Shown one piece after another: positions 52,452-62,101 of a stretch of 64,000 nt of DNA (positions within the stretch are counted from its first letter, which is position 1; the number at the start of each line of letters is the position of its first letter). The DNA comes from Flaviramulus sp. (GTDB lineage Bacteria > Bacteroidota > Bacteroidia > Flavobacteriales > Flavobacteriaceae). The notes below the pieces were generated by a model, which was given only the letters and a program-made list of their open reading frames with translations, had not been told where the DNA came from and made no database searches. Both the position numbers and the translations under genes were made by a program. The stretch lies in assembly GCA_030731745.1 (NCBI GenBank), contig JANQTJ010000015.1:62001-126000 (forward strand), in the 5' to 3' direction.

Positions 52452-54413
52452 ATGAAACAATTACTAAAAACAATAAAAATTGTATTCGTTGTTTTTTTAT
52501 CCTTTACCTTTTTAGGGTGTGAGGATGAACAAAATGAATTCCCAAAAGCATTTGCTGAATTTACGTATACAATATCTTACCCAGAAAATCAACAATATGG
52601 TGTGGTGAAATTTATTAACACATCTAGGAACGCATCTCTTTTTGCTTGGTCTTTTGGAGACCAAACAACTTCAACTGAAGTAAATCCTACACACATATAT
52701 CAACCTGGAACTTATTTAGTTTCGCTAGTAGCAAGAAATGTTGCTGGTTCTTTCAGAACATATCAAGACACTATTGTAATTGGAGAAAACAATACTGACG
52801 GTGGCGGTGGAGGTTCTTCTGATTGTACTGCTGAAACATCAGAAAATATAGATCCAGCAAATGGTGATATAAATTGGACTTTCTTAACAAATGCTGTTAC
52901 ACATACATTTGAAGCTTTTGGAAATACTGGAGGCGGAATTGTTGCTAACCCTGTAATTGATGATGTAAATGGAAGTTGTAATGTTCAACAATTTGTAAAA
53001 GCATCAGGATGTGAAACATGGTCTGGTTTAGGTGCAGAATTAGCAACAGCATTAGATTTTACAGCTTCTACAACTAATAAAGTGTTTACTATGAAAGTTT
53101 TAGCCGAAGATCAAGTAGCTGATGTTACTTTAAGATTAGAACGTTTACCTTTCCCAGATACAGATCCCGCAGTTGATAAAGTTGCTAGTATTACGCAAGT
53201 TGGAGCTTGGCAAGAATTAACATTTGATTTCTCAGATGTTACAACAGGAACTTATAAAAGTATGATTCTTTACTTTGAAAGAAATGCTTCTTGTGATGGA
53301 GATATTTATTATTTTGATGATATTAAGCAAGTTGCCGATACCGGAGGTTCTGGTGGCGGAGGTGGAACTACTGTTTGTGTTCCTGAAACTGCTGAATCTA
53401 TTGCAGCTGCAAATTTAAATATTACATTTCAAACAAATACACCAGCAGTTATTGATGATAATGCCTTGTTTACATGGGTAGATAACCCAGATTTTGATAA
53501 TGCAGTAAATACTTCATGTAAAGTTGGTCAAGTAGTAAGAGTAAACAACTCTCCTTATGACAACATTCAAATCGATTTAACTGATAAATTGGATTTTAGT
53601 GTTTCTGAAGGTGTAAAAATTAAAGTTTGGTCGCCAACAGCTAACACTCCTGTGTTATTAAAACTTGAAGAAATTGGAACGCCTGGTAATTTTGTTGAAA
53701 TTCTGCAAACTACTGGTGCTGCAAATACTTGGACAGAATTAACATATAATTTTGAAGCTACAGCTACCCCACAATTCAATAAAATGGTTATTTTCTTTAA
53801 CTTTAATGTAGGAGATGCGAGTACTTATTATTTTGATGATGTTATGGTTTATGGAACACCAAGCGGCGGTGGCGGCGGCGGTGGCGGTACCGGTGGAGGT
53901 TGTACTGGAACTGCAGTAGCAGCAACAGCATTCCCTGTTAATTTTGAAAGTTGTGAATCTTTCTTAGGCACTTTTACAGATAGTGGAAGTATAACAACTT
54001 CGTTAGATAATAACCCGTCAAAAACAGGTATCAACACTTCTGATTTCGTATTAAGAGTAGATAAAGCAGCAGGTTCAAACAGATGGGCTGGTTTTCAAAA
54101 TCCATTCCCAAGTAATTTTGATGCAACTAAAACCTTTAAAGTAAAAATATACTCTACTAAAGCAAATGTTGTGATGAGATTTGAGGTAAATAGTGATCCT
54201 CAACCAAATAGTTCTGGAAACCCAGGGCCACAGTTTGCAACTATTACGCAAGCCAATACTTGGACTGAAGTACAAATTGTATTTACTGGAATACCTGGGA
54301 ACAATACAGGTCTTAATCAGTTTGTAATAAAACCTGACAACCCTGATGGAACGGATGGTCAAACAACACCAACTAGTGAAACCTACTATTTTGATGATAT
54401 CAGACTTGAATAA
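52452..54413 (+). CDS. Multi-domain glycan-binding lipoprotein (PKD plus three CBM-like modules)
   Basis: A 653-residue lipoprotein from the ATG at 52452 (the track's 52395 start lies inside GH16 and spoils the signal). Lipid site Cys23 in FLGCED. A PKD domain spans about 33-110 (FAWSFGDQTTSTEVNPTHIY). Three beta-sandwich modules follow, each closing with YYFDD (YYFDDIK, YYFDDVMVYG, YYFDDIRLE) and separated by Gly-rich linkers. No catalytic site is evident. It resembles surface glycan-binding proteins of laminarin loci and would hold glucan for GH16. A strong terminator follows. Confidence 0.87.
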   Translation: MKQLLKTIKIVFVVFLSFTFLGCEDEQNEFPKAFAEFTYTISYPENQQYGVVKFINTSRNASLFAWSFGDQTTSTEVNPTHIYQPGTYLVSLVARNVAGSFRTYQDTIVIGENNTDGGGGGSSDCTAETSENIDPANGDINWTFLTNAVTHTFEAFGNTGGGIVANPVIDDVNGSCNVQQFVKASGCETWSGLGAELATALDFTASTTNKVFTMKVLAEDQVADVTLRLERLPFPDTDPAVDKVASITQVGAWQELTFDFSDVTTGTYKSMILYFERNASCDGDIYYFDDIKQVADTGGSGGGGGTTVCVPETAESIAAANLNITFQTNTPAVIDDNALFTWVDNPDFDNAVNTSCKVGQVVRVNNSPYDNIQIDLTDKLDFSVSEGVKIKVWSPTANTPVLLKLEEIGTPGNFVEILQTTGAANTWTELTYNFEATATPQFNKMVIFFNFNVGDASTYYFDDVMVYGTPSGGGGGGGGTGGGCTGTAVAATAFPVNFESCESFLGTFTDSGSITTSLDNNPSKTGINTSDFVLRVDKAAGSNRWAGFQNPFPSNFDATKTFKVKIYSTKANVVMRFEVNSDPQPNSSGNPGPQFATITQANTWTEVQIVFTGIPGNNTGLNQFVIKPDNPDGTDGQTTPTSETYYFDDIRLE

Positions 54414-54445
54414 TTAATTAAAATAAAAATATATATTTATTAAAT

Positions 54446-54484
54446 AAAAAGGCTAGCTAAGTTTTAGACTAGCTAGCCTTTTTT
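54446..54484 (+). terminator. Strong hairpin between the surface operon and the GH149 gene
   Basis: AAAAAGGCTAGCT and AGCTAGCCTTTTTT form an 8-pair GC-rich core with A/T flanks and a 12-base loop. It ends only 26 bases before the GH149 ATG. It is either the terminator of the surface operon or a leader hairpin; a TATATTTA word just before it could be a promoter box. Confidence 0.85.
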
Positions 54485-54510
54485 CATAAATAATCTGAAC
54501 AATATAGTTG

Positions 54511-57500
54511 ATGAGCAATAAAATTTATAAAGAAGAATCTAAAAACTCAACCAAAGTGAATAATTCTATAAAAGGAGAATTAGTGTCTATAGAAAATGAA
54601 ACCTACTACAAGATTTCTAACTGTGATGAAATGCGTCCGTTTTTCATGAGTATCGTAAGCGACTCTAATCATTGGATGTTTATTTCTAGTAACGGAGGTT
54701 TAACAGCAGGCAGAAAAAATGCAGGGTTTTCATTATTCCCTTATTATACAGATGATAAAATAACAGAGTCTGCTGAAATAACAGGTAGTAAAACGATTTT
54801 CCAAATTCATTACAACGATGAAATTTTAATTTGGGAACCTTTTTCAATTCGTCAAATGGGAATATATGAAGTTAAAAGAAATCTTTATAAAAACACTTAT
54901 GGCAACAAAATCATTTTTGAAGAAATCAATAAAGATTTAGGATTAACTTTTCAATACGAGTGGAACTCAAGTGATCAGTTTGGCTTTGTTAAAAAATCTA
55001 AATTAATAAATAGCTCAAAAGATGTTAAAATCATTACTGTTTTAGATGGTTTACAAAATATAATACCTAATGGCGTTCCAGCAGATACACAAGCTACACA
55101 TAGTAATTTAGTTGATGCTTATAAGCGAAATGAATTAATACCAGCAGTTGGTTTGGGTATATATGCATTAAGTGCTATTATAGTTGATAAAGCAGAACCT
55201 AGTGAGGCTTTAAAAGCCAACACAGTTTGGTCTGCAGGTTTGAAAAACCCTATTTACTTATTATCTTCAATACAATTAGATAACTTCAGAAAGGGTAAAT
55301 CAGTAAAGCAAGAGGTAGATGTTAAGGCTGAAAAAGGTGCTTATTTTATTTCTTCTGAGATTGAACTTAAATCAGATTCTGAAAAAAATTGGATGTTTGT
55401 AGCCAATGTAAATAAATCTATCACTGGCGTAAACGAAGTAGCTGAAATAATTAAAAACACAAATAACATTACTGAAGCTGTTCAAAAAGATATCAATGCT
55501 GGCACAAAAAAATTAATAGAACTAACAGCTGCATCTGATGGTTTACAATTAACTGCTGACGCCTTAATTAATACCCGTCATTTTTCTAACACACTCTTTA
55601 ATATTATGCGTGGTGGTATTTTTGATGATGGATACAATATTGAAAAACAAGACTTTATACAATACATTTCTAAAGCAAATAAATCGTTCTTCTCTAAAAA
55701 AGAGCAACAGCTAAATACGCTCCCCGAAATTTTCACACTTGATTATTTAAAAAACCTTGCGGAAGACGATGTTGATACAAACTTTAAACGTTTATGTTTT
55801 GAATATTTACCTTTAAAATTTAGTAGAAGACATGGGGATCCTAGTAGACCTTGGAATAAATTTTCAATAAATACAAGAAGTGAAATAGATGGCTCTAAGA
55901 TTCTAGATTATGAAGGAAACTGGCGCGATATATTTCAAAACTGGGAAGCATTAGCGCATTCCTATCCAGAATATATTGAAAGTATGATTCATAAGTTTTT
56001 AAATGCTACAACATTTGAAGGCTACAACCCATATAGAGTTACAAAAGATGGTTTTGATTGGGAAATTATCGAAGAAAATGATCCGTGGTCTTACATCGGT
56101 TATTGGGGAGATCATCAAATTATTTACTTATTAAAATTCTTAGAATTTATTGAAAACCACTACCCTAAGCTACTAGAAAAACGTTTCTCTGAAGATATTT
56201 TTGTTTATGCCAATGTCCCTTATAAAATTAAAAGTTACTCTGATACATTAATTAATCCAAAAGACACAATTGATTTTGATTATAAGTTAGATGAAAAAAT
56301 CAATGAGGCTAAACAATTTTTAGGTGCTGATGGTGCTTTATTAACTGATAAGAATTCAGAAATATATAAAGTAAACTTAATAGAAAAATTATTAGCTACG
56401 GTACTTGCAAAAGTATCTAATTTTATTCCTGAAGGTGGTATTTGGTTAAATACACAAAGACCTGAATGGAACGATGCAAACAACGCATTAGTTGGTAACG
56501 GTGTGTCTATGGTTACGTTATGTTACCTAAATCGTTTTTTAAATTTCTTTTACAATGTAGTATCTAAATCTAAAACTAATTCTGTGCAAATTTCTGATGA
56601 GTTAGTGACCTTTTTTAATGAAGTTGTAAAAACATTACAAACCAATAAACATATCCTTTCTGGGCAAGTTTCTAACAAAGACAGAAAAACAGTGCTAGAT
56701 GGCTTAGGCATTGCAGGAAGCAACTACAGAATGACCATTTATAAAGAAGGTTTTACTGCAAAAAAATCTATAATAACAAAGGCTAATATTTTAGATTTCA
56801 TTAAAACCACTAAAGATTATCTACAACATACCATCGATTCAAATAAGCGATCTGATAATATGTACCATGCTTATAATTTAATGACAGTTGAAAATGATAC
56901 TGAGGTATCAATATCTTATTTATCGGAAATGTTGGAGGGCCAAGTAGCAGCATTAAGTGCTGGTTATTTATCTACTAAAGAAGCTCTAGATTTATTAGAT
57001 GGATTAAAAGGTAGCTCGTTATTCAGAGAAGATCAATACAGCTATATTTTATACCCCAATAAAGAATTACCAAGCTTTGAAAAAAAGAACAATATACCTT
57101 CTGAAAAAGTAGAAAAATCAGAATTACTAAAACTATTGGTAAATAACGGAAATGCTCAAATTATAGAAAAAGATGTATTGGGTAATTATCATTTTAATGG
57201 TACGTTTAACAATGCTAATAGTTTAAAACAAGCATTGACTAACCTACCAGAGAAGTACCAATTGTTAGTCGCTAAAGATAAAAATTTATTATTAAATACT
57301 TTTGAAGAAATTTTTGATCATAAATCATTTACAGGTCGTTCTGGAACTTTCTTTGGCTATGAAGGATTAGGTTCTATTTATTGGCACATGGTTTCAAAAT
57401 TATTATTAGCCGTTCAAGAAAATTGTTTGTTAGCAGTAAATAATAATGAAAGTGAGGTAGTAATTGGTAAACTACTAGATCATTATTACGAAATTAGTGC

Positions 57501-57969
57501 AGGAATTGGCGTACATAAATCACCTGAATTGTATGGTGCCTTCCCAACGGATCCTTATTCACATACACCTGCCACAAAAGGAGCTCAACAACCAGGAATG
57601 ACAGGACAAGTAAAAGAAGATTTATTAAGTAGATACGGTGAACTTGGAGTATTTGTTAAAAATGGGATTTTATTTTTCAATCCAAGATTATTAAGAATAC
57701 AAGAGTTTTTGAAAGAAACTACTGTTTTTAATTACACAAACACTAAAAACGAAGTTACTGAAATTGAGTTGGATAAAAACTCATTATGTTTTAGTTATTG
57801 TCAAATTCCGGTCATCTATAAACTTACTGAATCTAATCAAATTCAAGTAGTTTATAATAATGATGATACTAAAACTTTTGATAGTCTAAGTTTAGATGAA
57901 AAAACATCGAAATCAATTTTTGAAAGAAGAGGACAAATAAATAAACTAATCGTTTCTATTAAGAAATAG
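54511..57969 (+). CDS. GH149-type beta-1,3-glucan phosphorylase
   Basis: An 1152-residue cytosolic protein (no signal peptide), the length of GH149 enzymes, which split beta-1,3-gluco-oligosaccharides with phosphate to glucose 1-phosphate and so save ATP. The N-terminal beta-sandwich (about 1-300; HWMFISSNGGLTAGRKNAGF, YYTDDKI) and central helical barrel have the clan of GH94/GH149 phosphorylases: RHGDPSRPWNKFSIN near 445 and YIGYWGDHQI (Asp534 a candidate catalytic acid), then SRYGELGV late. The track starts at a TTG; the adjacent ATG is better. Family assignment is from motif memory; GH94-like is the main alternative. A putative start of the second operon. Confidence 0.83.
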   Translation: MSNKIYKEESKNSTKVNNSIKGELVSIENETYYKISNCDEMRPFFMSIVSDSNHWMFISSNGGLTAGRKNAGFSLFPYYTDDKITESAEITGSKTIFQIHYNDEILIWEPFSIRQMGIYEVKRNLYKNTYGNKIIFEEINKDLGLTFQYEWNSSDQFGFVKKSKLINSSKDVKIITVLDGLQNIIPNGVPADTQATHSNLVDAYKRNELIPAVGLGIYALSAIIVDKAEPSEALKANTVWSAGLKNPIYLLSSIQLDNFRKGKSVKQEVDVKAEKGAYFISSEIELKSDSEKNWMFVANVNKSITGVNEVAEIIKNTNNITEAVQKDINAGTKKLIELTAASDGLQLTADALINTRHFSNTLFNIMRGGIFDDGYNIEKQDFIQYISKANKSFFSKKEQQLNTLPEIFTLDYLKNLAEDDVDTNFKRLCFEYLPLKFSRRHGDPSRPWNKFSINTRSEIDGSKILDYEGNWRDIFQNWEALAHSYPEYIESMIHKFLNATTFEGYNPYRVTKDGFDWEIIEENDPWSYIGYWGDHQIIYLLKFLEFIENHYPKLLEKRFSEDIFVYANVPYKIKSYSDTLINPKDTIDFDYKLDEKINEAKQFLGADGALLTDKNSEIYKVNLIEKLLATVLAKVSNFIPEGGIWLNTQRPEWNDANNALVGNGVSMVTLCYLNRFLNFFYNVVSKSKTNSVQISDELVTFFNEVVKTLQTNKHILSGQVSNKDRKTVLDGLGIAGSNYRMTIYKEGFTAKKSIITKANILDFIKTTKDYLQHTIDSNKRSDNMYHAYNLMTVENDTEVSISYLSEMLEGQVAALSAGYLSTKEALDLLDGLKGSSLFREDQYSYILYPNKELPSFEKKNNIPSEKVEKSELLKLLVNNGNAQIIEKDVLGNYHFNGTFNNANSLKQALTNLPEKYQLLVAKDKNLLLNTFEEIFDHKSFTGRSGTFFGYEGLGSIYWHMVSKLLLAVQENCLLAVNNNESEVVIGKLLDHYYEISAGIGVHKSPELYGAFPTDPYSHTPATKGAQQPGMTGQVKEDLLSRYGELGVFVKNGILFFNPRLLRIQEFLKETTVFNYTNTKNEVTEIELDKNSLCFSYCQIPVIYKLTESNQIQVVYNNDDTKTFDSLSLDEKTSKSIFERRGQINKLIVSIKK

Positions 57970-58051
57970 GATCAAGATATTCGTTTACACAACTAAAAAA
58001 AATATCCTATAAATTTTAAAGGTTTAATTAGTTGAAAAAAGAAAGGAAAAA

Positions 58052-59257
58052 GTGAAAACGTTAAAAAATAAAACTGCTCAAGAAATTTTAAATAATCCGG
58101 ATTATTTGGCTATTTCTTATGGTGGATACAGACAAAATTCTAGAAATATCCAACCGACTATTCAAGAGTTAAAAGAGGATATGAAGATTTTATCTGCTAT
58201 GGGCGTTAAAATTTTAAGAACTTATAATGTTCAAGTTCCACTTCCACATGCTTCTAATGTACTGAAGGCTATAAAAGAATTAAAAAATGAAGATCCTAGC
58301 TTTGAAATGTATGTGATGCTGGGCGCATGGATTGATTGCCAAAACGCATGGACAGGACACGTTCCTAATCATGATGTTGAAAGCGAAAACAATGCAGGTG
58401 AGATTGATAGGGCTATTTCATTAGCTAAAGCCCATCCAGATATAGTTAAGATTATTGCTGTAGGAAACGAAGCTATGGTACGTTGGGCTACAAGCTATTT
58501 TGTGCGTCCTAATGTTATTCTTAAATGGGTAAATCATTTACAAAATTTAAAAAAAACTGGTGATCTACCTAAAGATTTATGGATTACTAGCTCTGATGAT
58601 TTTTCATCATGGGGTGCAGGAGATCCAAGTTATCATTGTGAAGATTTAACTAATCTTATTAAGGCAGTAGATTATATATCTATGCATACCTACCCTATGC
58701 ACAACTCTCACTATAATCCTGCCTTTTGGTTAGTTCCTGAAAATGAATATGAACTATCAGATTCTGAAAAAATTGAATCTGTAATGCAAAGAGCTTTAAA
58801 TTTTGCCAAAGACCAATACGAAGCCGTTGTAAAATATGTACAAAGCTTAGGTGTTAATAAACCTGTTCATATTGGTGAAAGTGGTTGGGCATCAATTTCT
58901 AACGAGCATTATGGTGCAAGTGGATCGAAAGCAGCTGATGAATATAAATCAGGAAGGTATTATCAATTGATGAGAGCATGGACTTACAAAGAAAAAATTT
59001 CATGTTTCTATTTTGAAGCCTTTGATGAGCAATGGAAAGATGCTAATAACCCAGAAGGATCTGAAAATCATTTTGGTCTAATTAACCTTATAGGTCAAGC
59101 AAAATATGCTATTTGGGATTTAGTAGATAATGGTGTATTTAATGGTTTAACTAGAAATGGTATAAAAATCACCAAAACTTATAAAGGAGAAAAAAAGAAA
59201 TTACTCTCTGATGTTCTAGTTCCGCCATTACAAAAAGAAGCAACTTTTAATTATTAA
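58052..59257 (+). CDS. Cytosolic GH17 beta-1,3-glucanase-like enzyme
   Basis: A 401-residue GH17 TIM barrel beginning with GTG after a purine-rich AAAGGAAAA. There is no signal peptide, so it should stay in the cytoplasm. Acid/base Glu140 lies in IIAVGNEAM and nucleophile Glu276 in VHIGESGW; ISMHTYPMH lines the cleft. GH17 members hydrolyse or transfer beta-1,3-glucans. It sits between the phosphorylase and a lipoprotein paralogue that matches it across the whole domain. With GH149 it would shorten imported oligosaccharides. A transglycosylase role cannot be excluded. Confidence 0.9.
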   Translation: MKTLKNKTAQEILNNPDYLAISYGGYRQNSRNIQPTIQELKEDMKILSAMGVKILRTYNVQVPLPHASNVLKAIKELKNEDPSFEMYVMLGAWIDCQNAWTGHVPNHDVESENNAGEIDRAISLAKAHPDIVKIIAVGNEAMVRWATSYFVRPNVILKWVNHLQNLKKTGDLPKDLWITSSDDFSSWGAGDPSYHCEDLTNLIKAVDYISMHTYPMHNSHYNPAFWLVPENEYELSDSEKIESVMQRALNFAKDQYEAVVKYVQSLGVNKPVHIGESGWASISNEHYGASGSKAADEYKSGRYYQLMRAWTYKEKISCFYFEAFDEQWKDANNPEGSENHFGLINLIGQAKYAIWDLVDNGVFNGLTRNGIKITKTYKGEKKKLLSDVLVPPLQKEATFNY

Positions 59258-59259
59258 TT

Positions 59260-60555
59260 ATGAAAATTTTTTTAAACATTATGAGAAATTGTTTCCTGAT
59301 TTTTTTAATCGGTTTCATTTTTTCTTGTAGTAAAATTAAAAGCAATAATGTGACACCTATTGAAGAAAAAAAAGAAATAACAGCAAAAGATATTTTAGGT
59401 AACTCTAATTACTTAGCCATGTCTTATGGTGGCTACCGAAACGCAAATCATGATATTGAGCCAACTGTAGATGAACTCAAAGACGATATGAGAATTTTAT
59501 CTGCCATTGGTGTAAAAGTACTTCGAACTTACAAAGTACATTTACCTCATGCTTCAAATGTACTTAAGGCAATTTCTGAAATAAAAAAAGAAGATACATC
59601 TTTTGAAATGTACGTGATGTTAGGCGCCTGGATAAATTGTAAAGATGCCTTTACTGATAAAGTACCAGATCATTCACAAGACAATGAATTAAACGCTATA
59701 GAGATTGGTAAAGCTGTATCATTAGCAAACCAATACCCAGATATTGTTAAGGTTATTGCTGTTGGCAATGAAGCTATGGTAACATGGCAAGCACAATACT
59801 ATGTGCAACCATGGATAATTTTAAAATGGGTAAACCATTTACAAAAATTAAAAATGCATAACGAACTACCTAAAGATTTATGGATTACAAGTTCTGATAA
59901 TTTTGCTTCTTGGGGTGGTGGTGATGGCAGTTATCACGTTGAAGATTTAACTAAATTAATAAAAGCTGTAGATTTTATTTCCATGCACACCTACCCTATG
60001 CATGATACCCATTACAATTCTAATTTTTGGGGCGTTTTAAAAGATGAAAATACACTAACTGATATTGAAAAAATTGATGCAGCTATGGTGCGTTCCCTAA
60101 ATTATGCCATATCCCAATATAAATCAGTTTCTAATTACATAAAAAGTATTGGAGTTGATAAACCAATTCATATAGGTGAAACAGGATGGGCTTCTTTTTG
60201 TAATAATTTTTATGGTGCGAATGGCTCCAAAGCTACAGATGAATATAAAGAAGCTAAATTTCATGATTTGATTAGAGACTGGACAAATAAAAATAACATC
60301 TCTTGTTTTTATTTTGAAGGCTTTGATGAACCATGGAAAGGTGGAAATGATCCTGGAGATTCTGAAAAACATTTTGGTCTATTTACTGTTGAAGGTAAAG
60401 CAAAATATGCTTTATGGAATATGGTTGATAGAGGTGTTTTTAATGGATTAACAAGAAATGGAAATCCAATTATAAAAACCTATAATGGAGATAAAAACAC
60501 ATTAATGAATGATGCTTTAGTTCCTTTAACAAAGAAAGAAATAATACTACATTAA
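59260..60555 (+). CDS. Lipoprotein GH17 beta-1,3-glucanase-like enzyme
   Basis: A 431-residue paralogue of the gene just upstream (2 bases apart). It carries a signal segment and lipobox FIFSC (Cys23), so it acts at a membrane on the periplasmic or outer side. Acid/base Glu171 is in VIAVGNEAM and nucleophile Glu307 in IHIGETGW. The domain matches the cytosolic copy along nearly all of its length (for example SYGGYRNANHDIEPTVDELK against SYGGYRQNSRNIQPTIQELK). The pair therefore looks like a duplication in which one copy gained or lost the export signal. Confidence 0.9.
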   Translation: MKIFLNIMRNCFLIFLIGFIFSCSKIKSNNVTPIEEKKEITAKDILGNSNYLAMSYGGYRNANHDIEPTVDELKDDMRILSAIGVKVLRTYKVHLPHASNVLKAISEIKKEDTSFEMYVMLGAWINCKDAFTDKVPDHSQDNELNAIEIGKAVSLANQYPDIVKVIAVGNEAMVTWQAQYYVQPWIILKWVNHLQKLKMHNELPKDLWITSSDNFASWGGGDGSYHVEDLTKLIKAVDFISMHTYPMHDTHYNSNFWGVLKDENTLTDIEKIDAAMVRSLNYAISQYKSVSNYIKSIGVDKPIHIGETGWASFCNNFYGANGSKATDEYKEAKFHDLIRDWTNKNNISCFYFEGFDEPWKGGNDPGDSEKHFGLFTVEGKAKYALWNMVDRGVFNGLTRNGNPIIKTYNGDKNTLMNDALVPLTKKEIILH

Positions 60556-60574
60556 GTAGCATTAAAATAAACCA

Positions 60575-62062
60575 ATGAAAATAATTAAACCTTTTTTTTA
60601 CATTTTTTTAGTTTTCGTGATTATGAATTGTTCTGACAAACAAAACCAATTGAGCGTTGAAATATATGAAACATCTGAAAGCGGAAATAAATTAACAAAA
60701 ATATCAGCTTTCAATATTTCAGAAAATCCAGTTACTATAAAACTAAAACCTGAACAAAAACTTCAAACAATAACAGGTTTTGGAGGTGCTTTTACTGAAT
60801 CATCCGCATTTTTGTTGAATAAATTAAGTAAAGAAAATCGTAAAAAAATTATTAATGCCTATTTTAGTAAAGAAGGTGCACACTACTCTTTAACAAGAAC
60901 ACACATGAATTCCTGTGACTTTTCTTTAAGTAATTATTCTTACACACCTGTAGAAGACGATAAAACTCTTGAGCACTTTAGTATTCACGAGGATAAAGAT
61001 GATTTAATTCCATTTATAAAAGACGCTATGGCAGCCTCTACAGATGGATTTAAAATTTTCGGCTCACCTTGGACAGCTGCTCCATGGATGAAAGATAACA
61101 ATAATTGGGTTGGTGGTAAACTACTACCTGAATATTATGATACTTGGGCCTTGTTTTTCTCAAAATTTGCAGATGCCTACAAAGAAGAAGGTATTAATAT
61201 CTGGGGCTTTACTGTTGAAAATGAACCTTTAGGTAATGGTAATAACTGGGAAAGTATGCATTACACTCCTGATGAAATGACCAATTTTGTTCAAAATTAT
61301 TTAGGCCCAAAATTGGAAGCTGATGGAAAAGGAGATTTAAAAATTTTAGGCTATGATCAAAACAGAGAACACTTAAAAGAATGGGTAGATTCTCAATTTA
61401 AAAATGAAGAAACTTCTAAATATTTTGATGGAACGGCTATTCATTGGTATGCAAGTACTTATGATTATTTTCCTGAAGAATTACAATATGCACATAACAA
61501 AGCGCCTTCTAAACTTTTAATACAATCAGAAGCTTGTATAGATGCAGAAATTCCTGTTTGGCTAGATGATTCTTGGTATTGGAAAAAAGAAGCTACAGAC
61601 TGGGGATGGGACTGGGCACCTGAGGAGGATAAATATTTACACCCTAAGTATGCGCCAGTTAATCGGTATGCGAGAGATATCATTGGGTGTCTTAATAATT
61701 GGGTAGACGGCTGGGTAGACTGGAATATGGTGCTCGATAAAAAAGGTGGTCCAAACTGGTTTAAAAATTGGTGTATTGCACCTGTAATAGTTGATCCTGA
61801 AAATGATGAAGTATATTTTACACCAATTTACTTCACCATGGCACATTTTAGTAAATATATTAGACCAAATGCTAAAGTTATTGGAGTTGAAAATTCAGAT
61901 AAAAATTTAATGGTGACAGCAGCTGAAAATCCTGATGGAAGTACCATTGTTGTGATTTTTAACGAAACCGAAAATAGAAGTAGCATTAATTTGTTACTAA
62001 ATAATAAATCAGTTGAATTTTCTATTAATGCAAAGGCTATTCAAACCGTCATAATTAAATAA
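60575..62062 (+). CDS. GH30-family glucanase lipoprotein (probable beta-1,6-glucan activity)
   Basis: A 495-residue lipoprotein (Cys19 in FVIMNCSDK). The GH30 TIM barrel starts with TITGFGGAFTESSAF and has acid/base Glu217 in GFTVENEPLG and nucleophile Glu319 in LLIQSEACID. A C-terminal beta domain covers about 430-495. Members of this GH30 branch in glucan loci commonly remove the beta-1,6-linked glucose branches of laminarin, or act as endo-beta-1,6-glucanases. The branch is judged from motifs and context, not measured. It lies 19 bases after GH17 and 39 bases before the transporter fusion. Confidence 0.88.
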   Translation: MKIIKPFFYIFLVFVIMNCSDKQNQLSVEIYETSESGNKLTKISAFNISENPVTIKLKPEQKLQTITGFGGAFTESSAFLLNKLSKENRKKIINAYFSKEGAHYSLTRTHMNSCDFSLSNYSYTPVEDDKTLEHFSIHEDKDDLIPFIKDAMAASTDGFKIFGSPWTAAPWMKDNNNWVGGKLLPEYYDTWALFFSKFADAYKEEGINIWGFTVENEPLGNGNNWESMHYTPDEMTNFVQNYLGPKLEADGKGDLKILGYDQNREHLKEWVDSQFKNEETSKYFDGTAIHWYASTYDYFPEELQYAHNKAPSKLLIQSEACIDAEIPVWLDDSWYWKKEATDWGWDWAPEEDKYLHPKYAPVNRYARDIIGCLNNWVDGWVDWNMVLDKKGGPNWFKNWCIAPVIVDPENDEVYFTPIYFTMAHFSKYIRPNAKVIGVENSDKNLMVTAAENPDGSTIVVIFNETENRSSINLLLNNKSVEFSINAKAIQTVIIK

Positions 62063-62101
62063 ATTATCAACTAACCACTAACTAACTAAAACCAATTAAA
62101 T

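Noticed and set aside
53849-54037. Minus-strand ORF rich in proline
   Set aside because: It is the complement of the poly-glycine linker and has no start context or neighbours of its own.
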